Assembly (NCBI RefSeq): GCF_018919065.1
Contig: NZ_JAHLQG010000012.1
Coordinates: 1 to 64,000, forward strand
Direction of reading: 5' to 3'
From: Blautia sp. MSJ-9
GTDB lineage: Bacteria; Bacillota; Clostridia; Lachnospirales; Lachnospiraceae
DNA length: 64,000 nt
Shown here: one piece after another, positions 1 through 7,569 of the stretch
Position numbering within the stretch: position 1 is the stretch's first letter
How the letters are laid out: every line of letters begins with the position of its first letter
Notes under the pieces: model-generated
Database searches by the model: none
Told to the model about the DNA's origin: nothing
What the model saw: the letters and a program-made list of their open reading frames with translations, nothing else
Position numbers and translations under genes: made by a program

Positions 1-278
1 TTTCCTTCCAGTGCTTTTTCTTTTTTTCCGTATATGCGGTTGCCAGCCAGCTTAATCGCCATATGTAATGCCGAAGTACCCGAAGTTAACGCAACTGCAT
101 ATCCGCAGCCGATAATCTCCGGAATTTCTTTCTCGATTACCTCAATATTTCCACCGGCAGTAGTCATCCAATTTGTGTCATAAGCTTCCTGCATATACCG
201 AAGTTCTTCTCCATGCATTGTAGGAGATGCCAGCCATATTTTCTTATCAAATGGTATCCATTTCGTTTCTTTATACAT
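1..278 (-). CDS. DegT/DnrJ/EryC1/StrS sugar aminotransferase, N-terminal part
   Basis: N-terminal 92 residues of a PLP-dependent nucleotide-sugar aminotransferase; the rest lies beyond the left edge. The family swaps a keto group on a UDP- or dTDP-keto-deoxy sugar for an amino group. Visible family features are the opening WLASPTM segment, TNWMTTAGG, and the cofactor-pocket stretch ALTSGTSALHMA. The ATG at 278-276 overlaps the stop of the upstream coiled-coil gene by 8 bases (ATGTATAA), so the two are probably translationally coupled. With the 4,6-dehydratase at the head of the same operon it would form a two-step route to an amino-deoxy sugar, as PglF and PglE do for bacillosamine precursors. 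That substrate is inferred, not seen. Confidence 0.85.
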   Translation of the reverse strand, partial: MYKETKWIPFDKKIWLASPTMHGEELRYMQEAYDTNWMTTAGGNIEVIEKEIPEIIGCGYAVALTSGTSALHMAIKLAGNRIYGKKEKALEG

Positions 279-960
279 TCTTCTCTTTCTCCTGCATTCC
301 AGAAAGATCTTCCACATCTATATAATCCATTTTCGGTGTTTCAATCTCTGGCAGTGAATCCAGTAATTTTATATGTTTGTGGTACATATTCAGTAATTCA
401 GTTTTAAACTTACTGACATCCAGAAGAGCACTGTTATAATCTCTTTGAAGGCTTTCAAATTTTGTTTCCGCTGTACTGATTATGTTATGAGCCTCTTTTT
501 TCGCATCTTCCACGATCTGTCTGGCAATTCTTTCCTGTTCCTGATGAAACAGTTCTGTCTCATTTTTAATTTCTTCTGCCTTTTGATTCGCTTCTGTGAC
601 AATCATCTCACTCATTCTCTGAGCATTCAGAATCGCATCCTGAATGGTTTTCGGATCAGCCTCAGAATTGTTTTCATTCCTTAAGATTTCAAGCTGTCTT
701 TCGAGTTCTATGACTTTCTGTTCCAGTTCTACATTCTTATCCTGAAATTCAACCCTGTCTGTTCTCTCTCTGTCCACCGTATTATTAAGACGTTCAATCT
801 CACCATTTAAATCTGTGATCTGTCCTTCCCATTTTCCCTGTCTCTTTTCTACGATTTCCATTTCGGATTCCAGTCTCGCTATATAATCATCTACATCTGC
901 TTTGTTATATCCTATAAAAGAATTTCGAAATATTGGTTTACTCTGATTATCTGTGCTCAT
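271..960 (-). CDS. DivIVA-domain coiled-coil protein
   Basis: 229-residue protein whose N terminus has a DivIVA/GpsB-like signature, FIGYNKADVDDYI at about residues 15-27. A long Glu/Lys/Gln-rich coiled coil follows to about residue 190, with an acidic tail. DivIVA proteins bind curved membrane at poles or septa and recruit partners. No membrane segment or enzyme motif is visible. It sits between the Wzz-type tyrosine kinase (19 bases upstream) and the aminotransferase (8-base overlap), so it is co-transcribed with polysaccharide genes rather than with division genes. A plausible role is placing the polysaccharide machinery at a cell site; this is inference. It is unlikely to be the main cell-pole DivIVA, which normally sits near the sepF/ylm genes. 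Confidence 0.75.
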   Translation of the reverse strand: MSTDNQSKPIFRNSFIGYNKADVDDYIARLESEMEIVEKRQGKWEGQITDLNGEIERLNNTVDRERTDRVEFQDKNVELEQKVIELERQLEILRNENNSEADPKTIQDAILNAQRMSEMIVTEANQKAEEIKNETELFHQEQERIARQIVEDAKKEAHNIISTAETKFESLQRDYNSALLDVSKFKTELLNMYHKHIKLLDSLPEIETPKMDYIDVEDLSGMQEKEKNV

Positions 961-979
961 TTTTTATCCTTCCTGCCAG

Positions 980-2533
980 TTATTTCTCATCGGAATGTTT
1001 CTTTTCCCATTGTTCCCATTCTTTCTGACGTTCTGTTTTCTCATTATGTCTGTGTTCTGTCCCATGGCTTCCATGGTATCCATCTCCATGGTAATATCCA
1101 TAACTCTTATTTTTCTTCAGTTCTTTCACACTGTTTACCACGCATCCCATGATCTCCATTCCTGATTTCTTCAACCTGGAAAGTGCATCTCTGATTTCTT
1201 CCATGCCGGCCTTGTCAAATCCAACAACCAGAAGTGCAATATCCGCAAGCTGATTCAGACTCATGGTATCTGCAACCTGTCCGACTGGTGCGGTATCCAT
1301 AAGAAGTACATCATACCCTTCATGCAAATGACTGACCAAATCCAATAATGCATCGTCCAGTGGTACCGGCTTTCTTTCCAGAACAGATGGCAGGATATCC
1401 AGATTTCCGGTAAGTTTCGTAATCGCTTCTTCAGTTGAAGTCTCTCCTCTGTATAAAGCATTCAGAGAATGTTCATACTCCACTTTATTCAGAAACAGAC
1501 CTCCCAATTTTGGATTTCTGGTATCGAAATCAATCAAAAGAACCTTCATTCCAAGTTCCGCCAGCTGAACTGCCAGATACGCGGTGACTGTTGTTTTCCC
1601 CTCATTTTTGGCAGCAGATGTGACATAAATACATGGGTGATCCATTGTTTTTATGCGATTCTTCAAAATATGAGCTGTTGAAACATAATTATCAAGAATA
1701 TCAGAACCTGCCCAGTCATCTTCGCCTGTTAATATGAGATTTCTTTTTTTTCTGAAAAATCCTTTTTCCTCTGGTATCTCTCCAAGAATTTCCAGTCCAA
1801 ACAATCGCTCCATATCTGAAGTTTTCAGTAACGTCGGACTCAATAAAAGCATGATCACTGACAATCCTACGCCAAACGCCATTCCCAGGACAGCCATATA
1901 TACCCACATAGAAGCATTCAGGCTTCCACCTATCAGGTACTGTGACTTCGGCTGATTGATAACAGAAACATTCCCTATCTTCAGCGTTTCCACCAGAATA
2001 TTCGGTGCCACCTCCATAATCGCATTCAGAATCTCTATCCCTTCTTGTGCACTTCGCCAATACAGGGTGATTTCTATTACCTGCGTTTTATTGTATTGCT
2101 CCATAATGAGATTGTTATAGATATCCTTCGTAGAAACTCCCATCAGATTCAGTCTCTCTACTGCCGCATCAAGTACCTTATCACTTTTCATGACGAATAT
2201 AACAGAATCTACCATATCCTCCGCCAGATAAATATCTGTAGAGTTAGGGTCATTGGACTGCGTGGTAAATAATCCATTTTCATTCTGGGAAGTAACCGCG
2301 ATTGCTGCTTTTATCGCATAGGATTTACTCATCTCTCCTCTCATATAAGAAACTACTGATAATGCAATTCCCAATATCAGTCCAATGCCTGTACATAAAA
2401 CAATAAGAAGCAAATGTTTTCGTACTGCATATATAACATCTATTAACTGTAGCTGTTTTCGCTCATATCTTCCATGCTCTTTTCCTGAAGCAGTATTATT
2501 ATATTTCTCTTTATTATCTTTCTCCTCTGCCAA
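980..2533 (-). CDS. Wzz-CpsD fused polysaccharide tyrosine kinase
   Basis: 517-residue fusion of a chain-length-determinant (Wzz) membrane unit and a BY-kinase, as in Wzc-type proteins. Two membrane segments lie at about residues 40-62 and 208-232 with an extracellular loop between them. The cytoplasmic half has Walker A (SAAKNEGKTTV, 306-316), Walker A' (VLLIDFDTRNP, 331-341) and Walker B (DVLLMDTAP, 408-416). The C-terminal tail has a small tyrosine cluster (Y478, Y480, Y481, Y486) followed by a His/Glu-rich end. Such kinases cycle phosphorylation on the tail tyrosines to control capsule or exopolysaccharide assembly. In most Firmicutes the two halves are separate proteins, so the fusion is notable. 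It starts 3 bases after the SpaA-domain membrane protein. Confidence 0.88.
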   Translation of the reverse strand: MAEEKDNKEKYNNTASGKEHGRYERKQLQLIDVIYAVRKHLLLIVLCTGIGLILGIALSVVSYMRGEMSKSYAIKAAIAVTSQNENGLFTTQSNDPNSTDIYLAEDMVDSVIFVMKSDKVLDAAVERLNLMGVSTKDIYNNLIMEQYNKTQVIEITLYWRSAQEGIEILNAIMEVAPNILVETLKIGNVSVINQPKSQYLIGGSLNASMWVYMAVLGMAFGVGLSVIMLLLSPTLLKTSDMERLFGLEILGEIPEEKGFFRKKRNLILTGEDDWAGSDILDNYVSTAHILKNRIKTMDHPCIYVTSAAKNEGKTTVTAYLAVQLAELGMKVLLIDFDTRNPKLGGLFLNKVEYEHSLNALYRGETSTEEAITKLTGNLDILPSVLERKPVPLDDALLDLVSHLHEGYDVLLMDTAPVGQVADTMSLNQLADIALLVVGFDKAGMEEIRDALSRLKKSGMEIMGCVVNSVKELKKNKSYGYYHGDGYHGSHGTEHRHNEKTERQKEWEQWEKKHSDEK

Positions 2534-2536
2534 CGC

Positions 2537-4198
2537 TTACTGCTCCTCTCTTTCTGCTTTTCTTTGTTTATTTTTTTTGATCAAAACTATTATTAGTATA
2601 AACAAACCAAGAGCAAATCCTGCTGTTGCAAATAATGCTCCGATATCAGCGGTTGTCCAACGCTCAAATGTAAATGTCTGGATTTCAGTCTTATCTTCAA
2701 CTGAAATCTTCTGCTCCTCTTTTCCACTGATCACTACCATGTAATCTCCTGGCTCCAGCCCTTCAATTGTCGTTTCAAGACCGGTTGTATTCCAGGACTT
2801 AATTACATTCTTCTCGGAATCATACAGTCCAATATTGACATCCGATACCTGACCGCGGAAAATTTTATCCCGCACGCCTATGGAAATTCGAATCAGACGA
2901 TTGGTAAGTTCTATTTCCGTACTGCTGTTTCCGTCAATCAGACCTTCACTGTTAACAGTAAATGTATGATCACCATAGTCCATCTGGTAATCTTCTACTG
3001 CTTTCGTTTGTTTAATATGATACTTTGTGTTCTTCTTCAGATTAGAGATCGTAAAGCGTCCCTGTTTGTCTGTTTCAAACTTATCTACTGTCTTTCCGTC
3101 ATCTGTACTCAATGTAAAGCGGGCGCCGGAAATATATGTCGTGTCATATAAAGCATCTTTTAAAATCACATTTACTGATGTCATTTCTTCGGAAACCGCT
3201 GTTATTTCAGAATCACTTGTATCACTCTTACTTCTTAATTCCACCGAGGTATCCGCTGTATTCAGCGCATAATATTTCGGTGCTTTCGTCTGTTTCAATG
3301 TATAATTGCCAAGGTATAATTCCTGGCTTTCCGCATATCCATTCTCATCTGTCTTAATGGTATCTACAATATCTCCTTCCTTATATCTGGTCGTTCCGTC
3401 TTTCGTAATAATGTTCTCAGCAGCAATCACATTAAATTCTGCCCCGGATACTGATTCCCCACTGTCCCTATCATTCAACTGCATACGGATAATATTTTTT
3501 GATGGAGTTAAAGATACAGTGACAATGTACGGCTCATCCCAGTCATATGACTGATCTACCGTAAATTCCGTGTTTTCCCCCACATCATACCCATCAATTT
3601 TAGAAAGGCAATGTAGATAATAGCTACTGAGTGGTATTCTTTCCGGTAAGTAGAAAGTACCACTTTCATCTGTCTGATATTTTTTATAATCTGTTTTCTT
3701 AGGATAATATGTGCTCAGAACCTGTAAAGCAGAATTCGTACCATATAGTTCAAATTCTATTCCTTTTGTCTTTATAGTACGGTTAGTTTCACCATCCACT
3801 GTCTGAACTAATATGGCTGCTTTATCCGTTCCATCTCCATTTCCAGCACCAGGATCTGGATCTATATATTTTTCTTTATCTTCCTCACCATCACCTTCTC
3901 CACCAGCATTTCCTCCTCCACTTCCATCCTTTTCGCTTCCTTTTCCCTGTTTCCAGGAATCACCTTCTTCATCGTCTACCTGGCCATAAGCATGATTTCC
4001 ACCACCAGGATCCTCATCATTAAACTGTTCATAGCTGTCCCCCAAGTCCTTATCCACATAATCCTCATCCGGAATACGGACCAGATACAGTATCAGAAGC
4101 AGCATGACAAGAAGCACACACAGCAACAGTCCTACCATGCTGTCTGCCAGCGGCTGCCAGTAATTTATCTCTTCATTGTTTTTATTTAATTTTTTCAT
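2537..4198 (-). CDS. MotB-like membrane protein with SpaA/Cna-B-type domains
   Basis: 553 residues. The N terminus resembles the single helix of MotB/ExbD/ZorB proteins: a short polar stretch, then WQPLADSMVGLLL with an acidic residue (Asp19) at the helix start, where stator partners hold their ion-binding Asp. The helix spans about 18-40. Next come a Gly/Asp/Glu-rich linker (43-125) and at least three beta-rich modules of SpaA/Cna-B prealbumin type. These have SGAEFNVI and SGARFTLS openings and GNYTLKQTKAP- or NTKYHIKQTKA-type closing strands (about 235-510). A second helix (518-540) and a basic tail end the protein. The stator family's OmpA-like peptidoglycan-binding domain is absent. The gene follows the MotA-EAL gene by 3 bases. 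Role unknown; an ion-channel partner exposing adhesin-like domains is inferred. Confidence 0.7.
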   Translation of the reverse strand: MKKLNKNNEEINYWQPLADSMVGLLLCVLLVMLLLILYLVRIPDEDYVDKDLGDSYEQFNDEDPGGGNHAYGQVDDEEGDSWKQGKGSEKDGSGGGNAGGEGDGEEDKEKYIDPDPGAGNGDGTDKAAILVQTVDGETNRTIKTKGIEFELYGTNSALQVLSTYYPKKTDYKKYQTDESGTFYLPERIPLSSYYLHCLSKIDGYDVGENTEFTVDQSYDWDEPYIVTVSLTPSKNIIRMQLNDRDSGESVSGAEFNVIAAENIITKDGTTRYKEGDIVDTIKTDENGYAESQELYLGNYTLKQTKAPKYYALNTADTSVELRSKSDTSDSEITAVSEEMTSVNVILKDALYDTTYISGARFTLSTDDGKTVDKFETDKQGRFTISNLKKNTKYHIKQTKAVEDYQMDYGDHTFTVNSEGLIDGNSSTEIELTNRLIRISIGVRDKIFRGQVSDVNIGLYDSEKNVIKSWNTTGLETTIEGLEPGDYMVVISGKEEQKISVEDKTEIQTFTFERWTTADIGALFATAGFALGLFILIIVLIKKNKQRKAEREEQ

Positions 4199-4201
4199 CC
4201 T

Positions 4202-5758
4202 TTATTCCTGTTCTGTTGCTGTCTCAAATGCCTCTATACTCATTGGTTTATAGAAATAATATCCCTGACCGTATACACATCCTGCTTTTTTCAGATTTGT
4301 GATCTGTTCTGTATTTTCGATTCCTTCTGCCATCAGCTCAATATTTAATTTTCTCGCCTGTTCGAAATAAGAAGCAATTTCGTTATCTTTATCTTCTGCA
4401 AGGAAACGAAGATCCAGCTTCAACGCATCCGTTTCCATATTTTCCAGCATATTGACAGAGATGTAATCTCCGTCAAATCCGTCCATGATAACCTTAAATC
4501 CAAGGCGTCTCAGTTCTCCCGCTACTTCCACAGTCGTTTCTTCACTCTGTGTATAGGCATTCTTGGCAATCTCCAGTTCCAGGGCTCTCGGCGGGATTCT
4601 GTACTTCTCCAGCATCTGTCTGAAGAATCCCACAATATCAATTGCCATGATATCTGTTTTGGAAAGGTTTACAGAAACCGGTACAGGACGGATTCCTGCA
4701 TCGATCCATTTACGGATAGTCTTACACACAGATTCCCATACATAAGCATCCAGCTTGGTGATAAATCCATTTTTCTCCAGAACCGGAAGGAAAGATCCAG
4801 GCTGTAATACACCCAATGTTGGATGATTCCAGCGGACCAGAGCTTCCGCGGCTGCAAATTTTCTGGTATTAATATCCACTCTCGGCTGTAAATAGAAGGT
4901 AAATTCACCCTTTTTCAAACCTTCTCTGATCTGCGGCATCAAAAGCTGTTCATTAGCACTGCCACCCGTGACTGCCTGTCCTCCCGGTGCTGACAGGGAA
5001 TATCCCGGATTCTTAGGGATTCTGTCCAGTCGGCTCAGGATTTTCTTTATGTCTGCATCCTGTTTCTTTCTGCTCTGTTCTTCCACAGACGGAATTACAA
5101 ATTTATGGAAACTGTCAATAAACATCCCATATTCTCTGAGCATGGTATTCCATATCATACGGTACAGAATGTTAAACAGAATAGAAAGGATAACGCCTGA
5201 AATAGAGGTATAGAATGCGGTCTTGATACCACCAAGCAATACGCTTACACTTTCCAGAGCTGCATCTACGGAACTGAATCCGATTCCGCTGATACCTGTG
5301 ATCAGACCAATAAATGTTCCCAGAATTCCAAGTCCTGTCAAGGCTCCCGGAATCTGCAGAATCAGTCCCTGCCAGGTTCGAAGCGAGAGAACATCTTCAC
5401 TGATGTACTCTTCAATACCGCTTACGATCTCTTCCTGTTCTTTCTGTGCTTCTGCTTTTGCCTTATAGCTTCGAAACAGTTCATCCAGAGTTTTCTGTCT
5501 GAACAGATATTCCAGTTTAAATACTCCGATCCAGTTCTCTGTTGACTGGACATCCAGGGTCTGCTCAATGTTGTGACGCCCTGTTTTAAATCCGAAACTG
5601 TACATCATTGCCGGAAAAAGTCCCATTGCAAATCCCAGAAATGTGATAAAGCACATCACAGCCAGTACTAACATCGACAGTGTATCCGGAGCCAGACTGA
5701 ATAGCAGACCGCCTGCAAGCAAAAGTAATGCGCCTGTCCCAATAATAATTTTTCTCAT
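4202..5758 (-). CDS. MotA/TolQ/ZorA-type channel subunit fused to EAL domain
   Basis: 518 residues. Four membrane helices fit the MotA plan: about 5-22, 27-54, 130-157 and 176-204, with a cytoplasmic segment between helices 2 and 3. Helix 3 carries the family signature GLGILGTFIGLITG and helix 4 TAFYTSISGVILSI. After a linker, residues 272-515 form an EAL domain. It keeps E305 (of EAL), N364, E396, D426, K447, E478 and Q498. The canonical second Asp of the DDFGTG loop is Gly427, and the loop reads DGFDGDY. EAL domains hydrolyse or sense c-di-GMP; the altered loop suggests weak or no catalysis. It lies 78 bases after the dehydratase and 3 bases before the MotB-like partner. A c-di-GMP-gated ion channel is inferred. 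Confidence 0.78.
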   Translation of the reverse strand: MRKIIIGTGALLLLAGGLLFSLAPDTLSMLVLAVMCFITFLGFAMGLFPAMMYSFGFKTGRHNIEQTLDVQSTENWIGVFKLEYLFRQKTLDELFRSYKAKAEAQKEQEEIVSGIEEYISEDVLSLRTWQGLILQIPGALTGLGILGTFIGLITGISGIGFSSVDAALESVSVLLGGIKTAFYTSISGVILSILFNILYRMIWNTMLREYGMFIDSFHKFVIPSVEEQSRKKQDADIKKILSRLDRIPKNPGYSLSAPGGQAVTGGSANEQLLMPQIREGLKKGEFTFYLQPRVDINTRKFAAAEALVRWNHPTLGVLQPGSFLPVLEKNGFITKLDAYVWESVCKTIRKWIDAGIRPVPVSVNLSKTDIMAIDIVGFFRQMLEKYRIPPRALELEIAKNAYTQSEETTVEVAGELRRLGFKVIMDGFDGDYISVNMLENMETDALKLDLRFLAEDKDNEIASYFEQARKLNIELMAEGIENTEQITNLKKAGCVYGQGYYFYKPMSIEAFETATEQE

Positions 5759-5836
5759 ATATATTCTCCTGTTTTCTCGGTATTCTATTTTCTTTAACGT
5801 CCCTTAGCTTTTCGCTATGTTCTGTGCTTCACCTCT

Positions 5837-7309
5837 TTATGCACTGGCACTCCTGACATTAAAGCTGCTCTTTTCTTTTTCATGACAGACGTTTTCGTAA
5901 TGATACGTCGGTACGATCTCTGCGACCATCTCTTTTATCTCATCTGTTTCACGATAACTTGCCTCATCCAGCTGTATCAGCTTCTGTTTAAACCATTCAT
6001 CGTTCATTTCAATGGGTTTTCCGATATGTATCAGTTTATTTTCCGTACTCTGCATTCCTTCTTCTGCCATCAGAAGCTCTTCATATATTTTTTCGCCCGG
6101 ACGCAGACCTGTATATTCGATTTTGATATCAATGTCCGGTCTCAGACCTGACATACGGATCAGATTTCTCGCCATGTCATCTATCCGGACAGGTTCTCCC
6201 ATATCCAGAATATAAATTTCACCACCTGCTGCATAATAGGAAGCCTGCAATACCAGGGATACAGCTTCCGGTATAGTCATAAAATATCGAATAATATTTT
6301 TGTCCGTTACTGTCACAGGACCGCCCTGCGCGATCTGTTTCTTAAATAACGGGATCACACTTCCGTTACTTCCCAGCACATTTCCAAAACGCACTGCTAC
6401 GAAATTGGTATTTTTGTACTGGCGGTTAAGCATCTGGATGATCATTTCACAGATTCGCTTCGACGCACCCATAATGTTGGTGGGATTAACTGCTTTATCT
6501 GTCGAGATCAGAACGAATTTCCTGACATCTGCCCTTGCCGCTGCCACTGCGGTCTTATAAGTTCCCATTACATTATTCTTTATCGCTTCATTTGGACTGT
6601 CTTCCATAAGCGGTACATGTTTATGGGCAGCTGCATGAAAAACGATCTCCGGATGGTATTTCTGCATAATGTCATTGATCCTGTTTGTATTACGCACGGA
6701 TCCTATCAGAACGTCCAGTTTCATATCCGGATATTTTCTCTTCAGCTCCTGCTGGATTTCATATGCATTATTTTCATAAATATCAAAAATAATCAGCTGT
6801 CCCGGTTCATTGGCTGCAATCTGTCTGCACAGTTCGCTACCAATCGAACCTCCTCCACCGGTTACCAGAATCGTCTTTCCTTTGATACCGGCTAATACTT
6901 CTTTATTATTTACCTGCAATTGTTCCCTTCCCAGAAGATCCTGCATTTTTACTTTACGGAGCTGGTTCAGGTTTACCTCATTGCTTACCAGTTCATAAAG
7001 CGTAGGAACTGTCTGAAGTTTACATCCAGTTTCTCTGCAGATATTCAATATTTCCTGCCTGTCTGCGCCAAATGCTGACGGTATCGCGAAAATAATATCA
7101 TCAATCTTATAAAACTTTACCGCTTCCGGAATATCATATCTGTTTCCTACGATTGGAACACCATCGATATCCTGTCCTGCCTTCTCCGGATCATCATCAA
7201 TAAGGCAAAATACCTGCATTCCTTTTGAAGGTTTCCTGTGCAATTCTTCCACAAAACTTCTGCCAACTTCTCCGGCACCAACTATCAATATCCTGTCTGT
7301 CTTTTTCAT
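5837..7309 (-). CDS. Nucleotide-sugar 4,6-dehydratase (CapD/PglF type), soluble form
   Basis: 490 residues. An N-terminal Rossmann unit (ILIVGAGEVG at about 7-16, related to the CoA-binding-like domain of CapD proteins) is followed by a short-chain dehydrogenase domain with the cofactor loop TGGGGSIGSE at 150-159. STDKAVNPTNIMGASKR carries the family's Asp-Lys catalytic region. The usual four N-terminal membrane helices of CapD/WbpM/PglF proteins are missing, so this version starts directly at the first Rossmann fold. The expected reaction is UDP-GlcNAc (or similar) to the 4-keto-6-deoxy sugar. It is the first gene of the operon that ends with the DegT aminotransferase, which would use its product. 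The exact sugar cannot be told from sequence. Confidence 0.88.
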   Translation of the reverse strand: MKKTDRILIVGAGEVGRSFVEELHRKPSKGMQVFCLIDDDPEKAGQDIDGVPIVGNRYDIPEAVKFYKIDDIIFAIPSAFGADRQEILNICRETGCKLQTVPTLYELVSNEVNLNQLRKVKMQDLLGREQLQVNNKEVLAGIKGKTILVTGGGGSIGSELCRQIAANEPGQLIIFDIYENNAYEIQQELKRKYPDMKLDVLIGSVRNTNRINDIMQKYHPEIVFHAAAHKHVPLMEDSPNEAIKNNVMGTYKTAVAAARADVRKFVLISTDKAVNPTNIMGASKRICEMIIQMLNRQYKNTNFVAVRFGNVLGSNGSVIPLFKKQIAQGGPVTVTDKNIIRYFMTIPEAVSLVLQASYYAAGGEIYILDMGEPVRIDDMARNLIRMSGLRPDIDIKIEYTGLRPGEKIYEELLMAEEGMQSTENKLIHIGKPIEMNDEWFKQKLIQLDEASYRETDEIKEMVAEIVPTYHYENVCHEKEKSSFNVRSASA

Positions 7310-7529
7310 TCGTTTCTCTCTGCCTGTACCCTTTGTATCTCTGTTTTTACTACATTCTCTGCATATGTCAAACAGATAAAATCATCTGCTTTCGCTATAT
7401 AACTCTACATTGAATAACTGCTCTGCAGTCGATTCGGTTAAAGTTCGATTTTCGTCTACTTTCCCATAGTGCATTTTCATTGTAACAAACCGCTTTTCAC
7501 AGAACTGTCACACTTCACTCTTTTACAAC
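7310..7529. other. Intergenic region upstream of the polysaccharide operon
   Basis: Roughly 220 bases between the histidine-kinase terminator and the dehydratase start. On the minus strand it holds a perfect -35-like TTGACA (about 7364-7369), but the -10 that should follow is weak (TAAAAA), so the promoter is not assigned. A short hairpin (CAGAT...ATCTG) overlaps that box. A regulated promoter for the polysaccharide operon is likely here. I see no RNA gene. Confidence 0.4.
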
Positions 7530-7569
7530 AAAAAAAGACCAAAAATCACTTTTACTGTAATCTTTGATC
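7530..7569 (-). terminator. Terminator of the histidine-kinase gene
   Basis: On the minus strand GATCAAA (7569-7563) pairs with TTTGGTC (7543-7537), giving a hairpin followed by seven Ts. It overlaps the last codons of the kinase, so the stop codon lies within the stem-loop. Confidence 0.65.

Noticed and set aside
2537..5758. Zorya-type defence system
   Set aside because: The channel pair resembles ZorAB in plan, but no ZorC/ZorD/ZorE-like genes are near and the partner lacks the peptidoglycan-binding domain; the context is polysaccharide synthesis.
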